Source: CAYWMY01 sp046352935 (GTDB taxonomy: Bacteria > Pseudomonadota > Gammaproteobacteria > Steroidobacterales > Steroidobacteraceae). Taken from it: a stretch of 64,000 nucleotides of DNA. Numbering within the stretch: the first letter of the stretch is position 1; the number at the start of each line of letters is the position of its first letter. The position numbers were made by a program, and so were the translations under genes. Where the stretch lies: positions 62,001-126,000 of the forward strand of contig JAXMGR010000010.1 in the NCBI GenBank assembly GCA_046352935.1. Reading direction: 5' to 3'. Shown piece after piece: positions 16,644 through 25,324 of the stretch. The notes beneath the pieces were generated by a model. The model saw only the letters and a list, made by a program, of their open reading frames with translations. It searched no databases and was not told where the DNA came from.

Positions 16644-17713
16644 GCCGGGCCGTGCTGCGCCGCGTGGCTCTGGCGACAATCATCGCGTCGCTGCTGATCG
16701 CCTGCGGAAAGGAGCAGCCGGCCACCGGCCCGAAGCAAGCCCCATCGTTGCCGACGATCGTCGTTGCGCAGGCCGGCGGCTCCCGCGACAGGTTGTTCGA
16801 CGGCCGCGTCGAGGGTATCGAGCAGACGGCCGTGCGCGCCCAGACCGCCGGCCGTGTCGCGACCGTTGTCCGCGACGTGAACGACACCGTCACGGCCGGA
16901 GCCCTCGTCCTCAGGCTTCGCGGCGTCGAGCAGCGTGCGGGCCTTGCCCAGGCCGAAGCCGCGGTGCAGGCCGCCGATGCTGCCGAGGTCGAAGCCGAGC
17001 GCCGCTACCGCCGCATCGCAGACCTGTACGAGCGCAAGGTGGTCGCGCGCGCTGCATTCGACGAGATCACGGCTCTTCGGGCCGCTGCCGCCGCGCGTGC
17101 TGCCGCCGCGCGCGCCGCTCGGCAGAGCGCCGCCGAGGCCGTGTCCTACGCCGACGTCACTGCACCGTACGGCGGCACGATCGCCGCCAGGCACGTGCAG
17201 CCTGGCGAACTCGTGGCGCCCGGGGCTGCGCTGTTCGACATTGTCGCACCGGGCCGGCTGCGCGTGGTGGTCGACGTGCCGCAGACCGTCGCGGCCTCCC
17301 TGCGCATTGATCCCCGGGCAACGGTGCTGTCCGGCGACAGGCGAATCGCAGCTGCCGCGGTCAGAGTCTTCGGATCTGTGGCGCCGCAGTCGGGTACGGT
17401 CCGCGTCTGGGCCGATCTTCCGGCCGACGCGACCGGACTGATGGCGGGCCAGTTCGTCGGCATCGCACTGCCCTCCGGCGGTGCCACCGAGCTCGCGGTC
17501 CCGCCGAGTGCGCTCGTGGAGCGCAGCGAGGTGACGGCCGTGTACGTCGTCGCGCCGGATGGCTCGGTTGCGCTGCGGCAGGTCCGCGTCGGTCATCGCC
17601 GGGCCGATTCCGTGGAGATCCTCGCCGGCCTCTCGCGTGGCGAGCGCGTCGTGACCGATCCCCTGGCGGCCCTGCGCCTCCTCAGTGGCAGCGGCCGGAA
17701 CACGCGCCCATGA
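16640..17713 (+). CDS. RND efflux periplasmic adaptor (membrane fusion) lipoprotein
   Basis: 357 residues from the ATG at 16640. The signal sequence ends in a lipobox LIAC with Cys22 as lipidation site. The chain then shows the adaptor layout: beta-barrel and lipoyl halves (AQTAGRVATVVRDVNDTV and PYGGTIAARHVQPGELV) flanking an Ala-rich alpha hairpin (about 95-165), then barrel and membrane-proximal domains. It bridges the inner-membrane pump and the outer-membrane channel. Four-base overlaps with DUF2892 upstream and with the pump downstream indicate a single transcript. Confidence 0.93.
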   Translation: MSRAVLRRVALATIIASLLIACGKEQPATGPKQAPSLPTIVVAQAGGSRDRLFDGRVEGIEQTAVRAQTAGRVATVVRDVNDTVTAGALVLRLRGVEQRAGLAQAEAAVQAADAAEVEAERRYRRIADLYERKVVARAAFDEITALRAAAAARAAAARAARQSAAEAVSYADVTAPYGGTIAARHVQPGELVAPGAALFDIVAPGRLRVVVDVPQTVAASLRIDPRATVLSGDRRIAAAAVRVFGSVAPQSGTVRVWADLPADATGLMAGQFVGIALPSGGATELAVPPSALVERSEVTAVYVVAPDGSVALRQVRVGHRRADSVEILAGLSRGERVVTDPLAALRLLSGSGRNTRP

Positions 17714-20700
17714 CCGATCGTCTCGGGTTCAGCGGCCGGCTCGCGCGGAGCTTCCTGTCGAGCGAGCTCACGCCGCTGCTCGCGCTCACGGCGCTGCTCA
17801 TGGGCCTCTTCGCGGTGGTCGTCACGCCGCGGGAGGAAGAGCCGCAGATCGACGTCACCTTCGCGAACATCTTCATCCCGTTTCCCGGAGCCTCGGCGGC
17901 CCGCGTCGAGTCGCTCGTCGCCTCACCCATGGAGAAGGTGCTCGGCGAGATCGCCGGCGTGAAGCACATCGCATCCGTGTCCCGCCCCGGACTCGCGGTG
18001 CTCTCGGTGCAGTTCGAGGTCGGCGAGCCGCGAACCGAGGCCATCGTGCGCCTGTACAACGCGATCTACTCGAACCAGGACTGGCGCCCCCCGAATGCCG
18101 GCATCCTGCAGCCGCTCGTGAAGCCGAAGGGGATCGATGACGTTCCCATCCTCGGGCTGACGCTCTGGTCACGTGACCCCGTGACCGGTGGCCACGAGCT
18201 CGGCCAGGTGGCCCGGGCGATCGAGACCGAGATCCAGCGCGTGCCCGGCACGCGCAACGTCTACTCGATCGGGGGCCCTGCCAGCATCGTGCACGTCGAG
18301 CTCGATGCTGCGCGCCTCGCGGCCCGCGGGCTGACCATCGAAGACATCTCGGCCGCACTCACTGCGGCGAACCTCGTGCGTCAGGCCGGGACTCTGGTCG
18401 GCGGTGACCGTGTCACTCCCGTTGATGCTGGCACCTTTCTCGCAGATGCGGACGACGTTGCCGGCATCGTGGTCGGGCTCTCCGACGGGCGGCCCATCCG
18501 CCTCGAGCAGGTTGCCCGCGTCCGCGCCGAGGCTGACCAGCCGGAGTCGTTCGTGTGGTTGGGCACCGGCCCTGCGGCCGACCGGGCAGGGCTGCCCGCC
18601 CTGCACCACGTGCCCGCAGTCACGCTCGCCGTCTCGAAGAAGCCCGGTGAGAACGCAATCGACGTCGCGAACCAGGTCATGCGCCGCATCGAAGCCCTGC
18701 GCGGCACCTACATCCCGGATTCCGTCGAGGTCACCGTCACGCGGAACTACGGCGTGACAGCCAACGACAAGGCCCGGAAGCTGATCCAGAAGCTGCTGTT
18801 CGCCACGGCCTCCGTGGTACTGCTCGTCGCATTCGCGATGGGACGGCGCGAAGCGATCGTCGTCGGCGCCGCCGTGACCGTCACGCTCGCGGCCACGCTG
18901 TTCGCGTCGTGGGCCTGGGGGTTCACGATCAACCGCGTCTCTCTGTTTGCGCTGATCTTCTCGATCGGCATCCTCGTCGACGACGCGATCGTGATCGTCG
19001 AGAACATCCACCGCCATCGTCAGACGAGCGACGCGCCACTCACCGAACTCATCCCGCGCGCCGTCGACGAAGTCGGCGGGCCGACCATTCTCGCGACTTT
19101 CACCGTCATCGCGGCGCTGCTGCCCATGGCCTTCGTCTCGGGGCTCATGGGGCCGTACATGAGCCCCATCCCGATCAACTCCAGCATGGGCATGATGATC
19201 TCGCTCGCGATCGCGCTGATCTTCACCCCGTGGCTCTGCCGCAAGCTGCTCGGTTCCGCGGGCGGCCATGCCGCTGCCCACGATCCGGGCCAGGAGCGCA
19301 TCTCGCGCCTGTTCGAGCGGCTCGTGCGGCCCTTCCTCGGCGGCGACGCGGCGCGCCGCCGGCGCCACCACCTCTATCTGGGGGTGCTGGCTGCGATCGC
19401 GCTGGCGGTCGGGCTCGCGGTCGTGAAGCTGGTCGTGCTCAAGATGCTGCCGTTCGACAACAAGTCCGAGTTCCAGGTGGTCGTCAACATGCCGGAGGGC
19501 ACGACGGTCGAGACGACCTCGCGGGTTCTCGGTGAACTTGCGGCCGAGGTGGCGAAAGTGCCGGAGGTCACCGACTACCAGGCCTACGTGGGCACCGCCG
19601 CGCCGATCAACTTCAACGGCCTCGTGCGCCAGTACTACCTGCGCGCAAGTCCCGAACTCGGCGACCTCCAGGTCAACCTCGTCGACAAGCATCATCGCGA
19701 CCGCGCGAGCCACGAGATCGCGCTCGCCGTGCGCCCGGCACTCGCTGCGATCGGCCGCAGGTACGGCGCGTCGGTGCAGGTCGTCGAAGTGCCGCCGGGG
19801 CCACCCGTGCTGGCGCCCATCGTGGCCGAGGTCTACGGACCGGCGTACGGCGAGCAGCGTCGCGTCGCGGCGGTGCTGCGCAGGCTGTTCGACGAGACGC
19901 CTGACATCGTCGACACGGATGACAGCCTCGAGGCGCCGGCGGCACGGCTCATCGTCGAGGTCAATCGGGAACGCGCCGCGCTCGCGGGTGTCAGCCAGGG
20001 CCAGATCGCGGCGGCGCTGTCCACTGCGCTCGACGGTGCCGACGTGAGCTACGTGCACTCGGGTCGCGAACGCGACCCGATCCCCGTCCGGCTCGAGCTG
20101 CCGGTTGCCGAAAAGGCCGACATCAGCTCGCTCCTCGCGCTGCGCGTGCGCAGTGCCTCCGGGCACACGCTGCCGCTCGCCGATTTCGTGACCGTGCGCG
20201 AGTCCATGTGGGACGGGGCGATCCACCACAAGGACCTGCTGCCCGTCACCTACGTGATGGGCGACATGGCGGGTCGGCTCGACAGTCCCCTGTACGGTAT
20301 GTTCGACGTGGTCGGGTCCCTGGGCGGCGCACTCGCCGACGGCACGCCCGTCGAACAGCGCTTCTTCAGTCAGCCCGACGATCCAGATCGCGTCGCCGTG
20401 AAGTGGGATGGCGAGTGGCAGATCACCTACGAGACCTTCCGCGACATGGGCCTGGCATATTCCGTCGGCCTCGTGCTCATCTACCTGCTGGTCGTCGGCC
20501 AGTTCCGCTCCTACGCGGTACCGCTCGTGATCATGGCGCCCATTCCGCTCACCGTGATCGGGGTCATGCCGGGCCACGCACTGCTCGGCGCGCAGTTCAC
20601 CGCCACCTCGATGATCGGCATGATCGCGCTCGCCGGCATCATCGTGCGCAACTCCATTCTGCTCGTCGACTTCATCAATGCGGAAGTCGGCGCGGGCAGC

Positions 20701-20937
20701 AGTCTCGAGGATGCGGTCGTGCGCGCGGGCGCGATCCGTGCGAGGCCGATCGCGCTCACCGCGCTCGCTGCGATGATCGGAGCCATGTTCCTGCTCGATG
20801 ATCCGATCTTCAACGGTCTCGCGATCTCGCTGATCTTCGGCATTCTCGTCTCCACGCTCCTGACGCTCGTCCTGATCCCGGTGCTGTACTACGCGTACCG
20901 TCAGCGCCGGCCGTCCAACGCCGCAACCGGAGGATAA
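17710..20937 (+). CDS. RND-family efflux pump, inner-membrane subunit
   Basis: 1075 residues with the AcrB-type twelve-helix plan: TM1 at about 20-40, a periplasmic loop to about 360, TM2-6, a second loop from about 590, and TM7-12. TM4 has the proton-relay pair Asp424/Asp425 in GILVDDAIVIVENIHRH. At the place of the AcrB TM10 lysine (K940, in AKNAIL) this protein has Arg980 (VRNSILLVDF). Substrate cannot be read from sequence. Its position between a DUF2892 protein and a sulfide:quinone oxidoreductase, rather than beside drug or metal genes, suggests a sulfur-linked substrate. This is inference. Confidence 0.93.
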   Translation: MTDRLGFSGRLARSFLSSELTPLLALTALLMGLFAVVVTPREEEPQIDVTFANIFIPFPGASAARVESLVASPMEKVLGEIAGVKHIASVSRPGLAVLSVQFEVGEPRTEAIVRLYNAIYSNQDWRPPNAGILQPLVKPKGIDDVPILGLTLWSRDPVTGGHELGQVARAIETEIQRVPGTRNVYSIGGPASIVHVELDAARLAARGLTIEDISAALTAANLVRQAGTLVGGDRVTPVDAGTFLADADDVAGIVVGLSDGRPIRLEQVARVRAEADQPESFVWLGTGPAADRAGLPALHHVPAVTLAVSKKPGENAIDVANQVMRRIEALRGTYIPDSVEVTVTRNYGVTANDKARKLIQKLLFATASVVLLVAFAMGRREAIVVGAAVTVTLAATLFASWAWGFTINRVSLFALIFSIGILVDDAIVIVENIHRHRQTSDAPLTELIPRAVDEVGGPTILATFTVIAALLPMAFVSGLMGPYMSPIPINSSMGMMISLAIALIFTPWLCRKLLGSAGGHAAAHDPGQERISRLFERLVRPFLGGDAARRRRHHLYLGVLAAIALAVGLAVVKLVVLKMLPFDNKSEFQVVVNMPEGTTVETTSRVLGELAAEVAKVPEVTDYQAYVGTAAPINFNGLVRQYYLRASPELGDLQVNLVDKHHRDRASHEIALAVRPALAAIGRRYGASVQVVEVPPGPPVLAPIVAEVYGPAYGEQRRVAAVLRRLFDETPDIVDTDDSLEAPAARLIVEVNRERAALAGVSQGQIAAALSTALDGADVSYVHSGRERDPIPVRLELPVAEKADISSLLALRVRSASGHTLPLADFVTVRESMWDGAIHHKDLLPVTYVMGDMAGRLDSPLYGMFDVVGSLGGALADGTPVEQRFFSQPDDPDRVAVKWDGEWQITYETFRDMGLAYSVGLVLIYLLVVGQFRSYAVPLVIMAPIPLTVIGVMPGHALLGAQFTATSMIGMIALAGIIVRNSILLVDFINAEVGAGSSLEDAVVRAGAIRARPIALTALAAMIGAMFLLDDPIFNGLAISLIFGILVSTLLTLVLIPVLYYAYRQRRPSNAATGG

Positions 20938-20942
20938 CTGCC

Positions 20943-22223
20943 ATGGCGCACATCGCGATCATCGGGGCCGGCGTCGGCGGCGTACCCTGCGCCTACGAAC
21001 TCCGCAGGAAGCTCGGCAAGGAACACCGGGTCACGCTGATCGGCTCCTCGCCCCATTTCGAGTTCACGCCGTCGAATCCCTGGATCGCCGTCGGCTGGCG
21101 CACGCGCGAGAACACGCGCGTGGAACTGCGGGAGCCGCTGGAGTCGAAGGGCATCCAGTGGCTGCCGGAGTCCGTCACCGCGATCGACGCTCCCGGCAAC
21201 GAGCTCACGCTGCAGTCGGGGCACCGGCTGCACTATGACTACCTCGTGATCGCGACCGGTCCCCGGCTCGCATTCGAGGAGGTGCCGGGTCTGGGGCCGC
21301 AGGGCTTCACGCAGTCGATCTGCACGCACGAGCATGCGGCACAGGCCTGGGACCGCTACCAGGAGTTCCTGAAGACGCCGGGTCCGATCGTGATCGGCGC
21401 CGCGGCCGGTGCCAGCTGCTTCGGGCCCGCCTACGAGTTCGCGATGATCGTCGACGCGGACCTGCGCAAGCGCAGGCTGCGTGACCAGGTCCCGATGATC
21501 TACGTCACCAGCGAGCCCTACATCGGGCACATGGGCCTGGGTGGTGTGGGTGACAGCAAGGGTCTCATGGAATCGGAGCTGCGGCAGCGGCACATCAGGT
21601 GGCTCACGAATTCGAAGATCACGGCGGTCACTGCCGATGCCGTGCAGGTCACGGAGTTCGACGACGACGCAAAACCGAAGAAAGAGCATTCCCTGCCGTA
21701 TCGCTACAGCATGATCCTGCCGGCGTTCAAGGGCGTCGACGCCGTCGCGGCGGTGCCCGGGCTCGTCAATCCGCGCGGCTTCGTGCTGATCGACGAACAC
21801 CAGCGCTCGGGGAAGTACCACAACATCTTTTCTGCCGGCGTATGCGTGGCGATTCCGCCCGTGGAGCCCACTCCGGTACCGACGGGTGCGCCGAAGACGG
21901 GCTACATGATCGAATCGATGGTCAGTGCGATCTGCGCGAACATCGCCGCCGACCTGAAGGGCGTGCCGGCCACGGCGCGCGCGACCTGGAACGCCATCTG
22001 CCTGGCGGATTTCGGTGATACGGGCGCTGCGTTCGTCGCGCTGCCGGAGATTCCACCGCGCAACGTCACCTGGGCGAAGACCGGCAAGTGGGTCCACGTC
22101 GCAAAGATCGCCTTCGAGAAGTACTTCCTGCACAAGGTACGCACGGGGTCCATCGCACCGGTCTACGAGAAGTACGTGCTCAAGGCGCTCGGCATCGTCT
22201 CGCTGCGTGAGGTGCGCCGGTGA
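20943..22223 (+). CDS. sqr: Sulfide:quinone oxidoreductase
   Basis: 426-residue flavoprotein of the SQR/FCSD family. It begins with the FAD dinucleotide-binding motif IIGAGVGGVPCAYEL. Three cysteines occupy the positions catalytic in A. ferrooxidans SQR (C128, C160, C356): Cys127 (SICTHEHA), Cys159 (GASCFGPAYE) and Cys353 (ICLADFGDTG). The quinone-side block PPVEPTPVPTGAPKTGYMIE is also present. The enzyme oxidises H2S at the inner membrane, passes electrons to quinone and leaves sulfane sulfur. It follows the RND pump by 5 bases and shares a GTGA overlap with the next gene. Confidence 0.93.
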   Translation: MAHIAIIGAGVGGVPCAYELRRKLGKEHRVTLIGSSPHFEFTPSNPWIAVGWRTRENTRVELREPLESKGIQWLPESVTAIDAPGNELTLQSGHRLHYDYLVIATGPRLAFEEVPGLGPQGFTQSICTHEHAAQAWDRYQEFLKTPGPIVIGAAAGASCFGPAYEFAMIVDADLRKRRLRDQVPMIYVTSEPYIGHMGLGGVGDSKGLMESELRQRHIRWLTNSKITAVTADAVQVTEFDDDAKPKKEHSLPYRYSMILPAFKGVDAVAAVPGLVNPRGFVLIDEHQRSGKYHNIFSAGVCVAIPPVEPTPVPTGAPKTGYMIESMVSAICANIAADLKGVPATARATWNAICLADFGDTGAAFVALPEIPPRNVTWAKTGKWVHVAKIAFEKYFLHKVRTGSIAPVYEKYVLKALGIVSLREVRR

Positions 22224-23536
22224 GGCGGATGCGCGGCGGCGGACGGCGACTCGCAGTCCTGGCGGGTACGGCGCTCTGCCTGGCGGCGTCCGCGGGCCGC
22301 GCCGAGACGCTCGAGGAAGCGTGGCGCACCGCCCTCACGCGCGATCCCGCTCTTGCGGCCGCGGGACTCGATGCGCGTGCGGCCGCCGAGAACCTGCGTG
22401 CGGCCCGCGGCGCGCGCTGGCCTACCCTGACGGCCGAAGGCAGCTACATGCGCTTCAACGAGGCGCCGGCCTTCGACATCGCAATGCCGGCGCTGCGGTT
22501 CCAGTCCCCGCCACTCTTCGACAACGACGATGTGGTGACGGGTTCGGTGCAGGCGCGGCTGCCGCTGTATACCGGCGGGCGCATCGCGGCCGGCGTCCGT
22601 GCCGCACGCGCCGGTGCCGGTGCGGCCGCGGCCAGCGAGCGTCAGGCCGCGGCGGCCCTGAAGCTCGACGTCGCGCGGGCCTATGTCGACGTGCAGAGGG
22701 CCGGACGCGCGCTCGCGGCCGCCGAGTCTACCGTCGCGAGCCTCACCGCCCATGTCGGTGACGTCACGGCGAAGGTAGAGCAGGAACTCGTGCCGAGGAG
22801 CGATCTCCTCGCAGCGCAGGTGGCGCTGGCCAATGCCGAGCAGTCCCGTCTGCGCGCGAAGAATTCCGAAGACCTGGCCTGGGCGGCCTACAATCGCCTG
22901 CTCGCGGAACCGCTGGACCGGCGCGCGACCCTGGAGCCCGTCGCCGCCGCGACGGTCGCGGCCCAGTCGTCCGAGCCGATCGAGGCGCTGGTCCGTCAGG
23001 CGCAGGAGTCGCGTCAGGAGATCCGCGCCCTCGAGGAGAGCGGACGTTCGCTCGAGGCCCAGGCCCGCGCGGAGATCGGCAGGTTGCTGCCGCATGTGGG
23101 GCTCGTCGGCAGCTACAACCACCTCGAGAACGACTTCCTCGACCGTCAGGATTTCTCGATGGTCGGCATCGGTGTCCAGTGGAACCTGTTCGACGGCGGC
23201 CAGACGCGCCATCGGGCCGCAGCACTGCGCCATGCGGGGCGGGCAGTATCGGAGCGGGCCCGGGATCGGCGCTCGCTCGTGGAGCTGGAAGTCCGGCAGG
23301 CGCGCCTGGACCTCGACGAGGCAGAGGCGCGCATCGCCGCGACACGTACCGCCGTGGCCCAGGCGGCCGAGAACCTGCGCATGGTTCGCGAGCAGTACGA
23401 CGTCGGGATGGCCGGCAACACCGAGGTCCTGGACGCCGTGTCACTCGAACGGACGGCTGTCACGGCGCAGGACGATGCGGCCGCGGACCGCGTGCTCGCC
23501 GGGCTGCGGCTGCAATATGCGACCGGGGCCCTCTGA
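22220..23536 (+). CDS. TolC-family outer-membrane efflux protein
   Basis: 438 residues with an N-terminal signal peptide ending near SAGRAE. The GTG start at 22220 overlaps the sqr stop; an ATG at 22229 is the alternative. Two OEP repeats are seen, with long Ala/Arg-rich helices (about 30-225 and 235-438) and the typical LPLYTGGRI and WNLFDGGQ turns. It forms the trimeric outer-membrane exit duct for the RND pump encoded upstream, completing a tripartite system. It is the last gene of the run. No T-tailed terminator follows, only the inverted repeat at 23600-23618. Confidence 0.9.
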   Translation: MRRMRGGGRRLAVLAGTALCLAASAGRAETLEEAWRTALTRDPALAAAGLDARAAAENLRAARGARWPTLTAEGSYMRFNEAPAFDIAMPALRFQSPPLFDNDDVVTGSVQARLPLYTGGRIAAGVRAARAGAGAAAASERQAAAALKLDVARAYVDVQRAGRALAAAESTVASLTAHVGDVTAKVEQELVPRSDLLAAQVALANAEQSRLRAKNSEDLAWAAYNRLLAEPLDRRATLEPVAAATVAAQSSEPIEALVRQAQESRQEIRALEESGRSLEAQARAEIGRLLPHVGLVGSYNHLENDFLDRQDFSMVGIGVQWNLFDGGQTRHRAAALRHAGRAVSERARDRRSLVELEVRQARLDLDEAEARIAATRTAVAQAAENLRMVREQYDVGMAGNTEVLDAVSLERTAVTAQDDAAADRVLAGLRLQYATGAL

Positions 23537-23599
23537 GCCCGACAAGATGGCTGACCGTCGCTGCGGCCTTTCCGCGCCCGACCAGGGACTCTGACGCCA

Positions 23600-23618
23600 C
23601 GGTGCTTCCTGCACCGTT
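23600..23618. repeat. Inverted repeat ACGGTGC/GCACCGT after the efflux operon
   Basis: Perfect 7-bp arms around TTCCT, between the TolC-family gene and glnA. It lacks a T-run, so it is a poor intrinsic terminator. It could be a transcript-stabilising hairpin or a protein site upstream of glnA. Confidence 0.5.
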
Positions 23619-23703
23619 ATGGCGCATTGCTGTGAGACAATGCCCCAGTCCGGGGCAAAAACTTTTTGGGCTCGTCGGCCACGGGCTTGCAAGTTATTGA
23701 TTC

Positions 23704-23720
23704 CGCACATTGCTGGTGCA
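23704..23720 (+). promoter_or_regulatory. NtrC-binding-like site upstream of glnA
   Basis: The sequence matches the NtrC pattern GCAC-N6-GGTGCA seen at enteric glnA promoters (GCAC at 23705-23708, GGTGCA at 23715-23720). It lies directly upstream of a sigma-54-like element and about 115 bases before the glnA start. ntrB and ntrC are encoded just downstream of glnA. Confidence 0.65.
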
Positions 23721-23736
23721 TGGCATGGTTGGTGCA
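23721..23736 (+). promoter_or_regulatory. Sigma-54 type promoter of glnA
   Basis: TGGCATGGTTGGTGCA fits the -24/-12 consensus TGGCAYG-N4-TTGCW with one mismatch, including the invariant GG and GC twelve bases apart. Adjacent NtrC-like DNA and the encoded gene support RpoN-dependent expression under nitrogen limitation. Confidence 0.65.
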
Positions 23737-23826
23737 CTGCAATGGGTCCGGTAGCCGCAGGATGCTTCGAGTGTCGCGGCGCCGCTTTCAACAACCAGAG
23801 ATTTGGCGCAACACCCGGAGACCCTC

Positions 23827-25236
23827 ATGACGCCAGCAGATGTTGTCAAGCTCGTAAAGGACAAGGAGGTCAAGTACGCGGACCTCCGCTTCACGGACAC
23901 GCGCGGCAAGGAGCAGCACGTCACCGTACCGTCACGCTACGTGACGGAAGAGTTGTTCACCGACGGCAAGATGTTCGACGGCTCCTCGATCGCCGGATGG
24001 AAGGGCATCAACGAGTCCGACATGATCCTCATGCCGGATTCCACCACGGCGGTCCTTGATCCCTTCTTCGAAGAATCCACGGTCATCATCCGCTGCGACA
24101 TCATCGAACCCTCGACCATGCAGGGCTATGAGCGCGACCCGCGCTCGCTGGGAAAGCGCGCCGAGGCCTACCTCAAGAGCACCGGGATCGCCGACGGCGC
24201 GACCTTCGGTCCCGAGAACGAGTTCTTCATCTTCGACAGCGTGCGCTGGCAGAACGAAATGCGTGGCTGCTCCTATCAGATCGACTCCGTACAGGGTGCC
24301 TGGAACAGCAACACGGAGTACCCCGAGGGCAACCGCGGCCACAGGCCCGGCGTGAAGGGCGGCTATTTCCCGGTTCCGCCGGTCGACGCGTTCCAGGACA
24401 TCCGCTCGGCGATGTGCAACGCCCTCGAAGAGATGGGCATGAAGGTCGAGGTCCATCACCACGAGGTCGCGACCGGCGGCCAGTGCGAGATCGGTGTCGG
24501 CGCCGGCGGCCTGATCAAGAAGGCCGACGAAGTGCAGCTCCTGAAGTACGTCGTGCACAACGTCGCGCATGCCTACGGCAAGACCGCGACGTTCATGCCG
24601 AAGCCGATCGTCGGGGACAACGGCTCGGGCATGCACGTGCACCAGTCGCTGCAGAAGGGCGGCGTCGCGCTGTTCGCCGGCGAGAAGTACGGCGGCCTCT
24701 CCGAGACGGCGCTGTACTACATCGGCGGCATCATCAAGCACGCCAAGGCTCTGAACGCGTTCACGAACGCGGGCACCAACAGCTACAAGCGACTGGTGCC
24801 GGGCTTCGAGGCGCCGGTCATGCTTGCCTACTCGGCGCGCAACCGCTCCGCATCGATCCGCATTCCGTGGGTGTCGAACCCGAAGGCGCGCCGCATCGAG
24901 GTACGCTTCCCGGATTCATCGGCGAATCCGTACTTCGCTTTCGCGGCGATGATGATGGCCGGCCTGGACGGCATCCAGAACAAGATCCACCCGGGCGATC
25001 CCGCGGACAAGGACCTGTACGACCTCGAGCCCGAGGAGGCGAAGCACATCCCGACCGTGTGCCATTCGCTCGACATGGCGCTCGAGCATCTCGACAAGGA
25101 CCGCGAGTTCCTCACGCGGGGAGGCGTGTTCACGAACGACGTGATCGACGCCTACATCGCGCTGAAAATGCAGGAAGTCACGCGCTTCCGCATGAGCACG
25201 CATCCGGTCGAACTCGATCTCTACTACAGCTGTTGA
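23827..25236 (+). CDS. glnA: Glutamine synthetase, type I
   Basis: 469 residues from the ATG at 23827 (GGAGA upstream), the same length as E. coli GlnA. MFDGSSIAGWKGINESDM, the ATP-binding region FMPKPIVGDNGSGMH and the glutamate-flap region are present. The adenylylation loop DLYDLEPEEAKHIP contains the Tyr modified by GlnE, indicating the GSI-beta class. It makes glutamine from glutamate, ammonia and ATP. Upstream lie NtrC- and sigma-54-like elements; a strong terminator follows. Confidence 0.98.
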   Translation: MTPADVVKLVKDKEVKYADLRFTDTRGKEQHVTVPSRYVTEELFTDGKMFDGSSIAGWKGINESDMILMPDSTTAVLDPFFEESTVIIRCDIIEPSTMQGYERDPRSLGKRAEAYLKSTGIADGATFGPENEFFIFDSVRWQNEMRGCSYQIDSVQGAWNSNTEYPEGNRGHRPGVKGGYFPVPPVDAFQDIRSAMCNALEEMGMKVEVHHHEVATGGQCEIGVGAGGLIKKADEVQLLKYVVHNVAHAYGKTATFMPKPIVGDNGSGMHVHQSLQKGGVALFAGEKYGGLSETALYYIGGIIKHAKALNAFTNAGTNSYKRLVPGFEAPVMLAYSARNRSASIRIPWVSNPKARRIEVRFPDSSANPYFAFAAMMMAGLDGIQNKIHPGDPADKDLYDLEPEEAKHIPTVCHSLDMALEHLDKDREFLTRGGVFTNDVIDAYIALKMQEVTRFRMSTHPVELDLYYSC

Positions 25237-25257
25237 GCCGTCTCCGGGAATGGCGGC

Positions 25258-25294
25258 GGGGACGGCGGTTTTTTGTGACCGCCGTCCCCTTTTT
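25258..25294 (+). terminator. Rho-independent terminator after glnA
   Basis: A perfect 12-bp stem (25258-25269 pairing with 25278-25289), an 8-base loop and a run of five T. It begins 21 bases after the glnA stop and separates glnA from the DUF4124-ntrBC genes. Confidence 0.93.
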
Positions 25295-25324
25295 GTCCGG
25301 CCCGCACGAGGCTATGCTGCATGC

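Noticed and set aside
18169..20577. 802-codon minus-strand frame opposite the RND pump
   Set aside because: His/Asp/Arg-rich nonsense without hydrophobic segments; the plus-strand pump is unambiguous.
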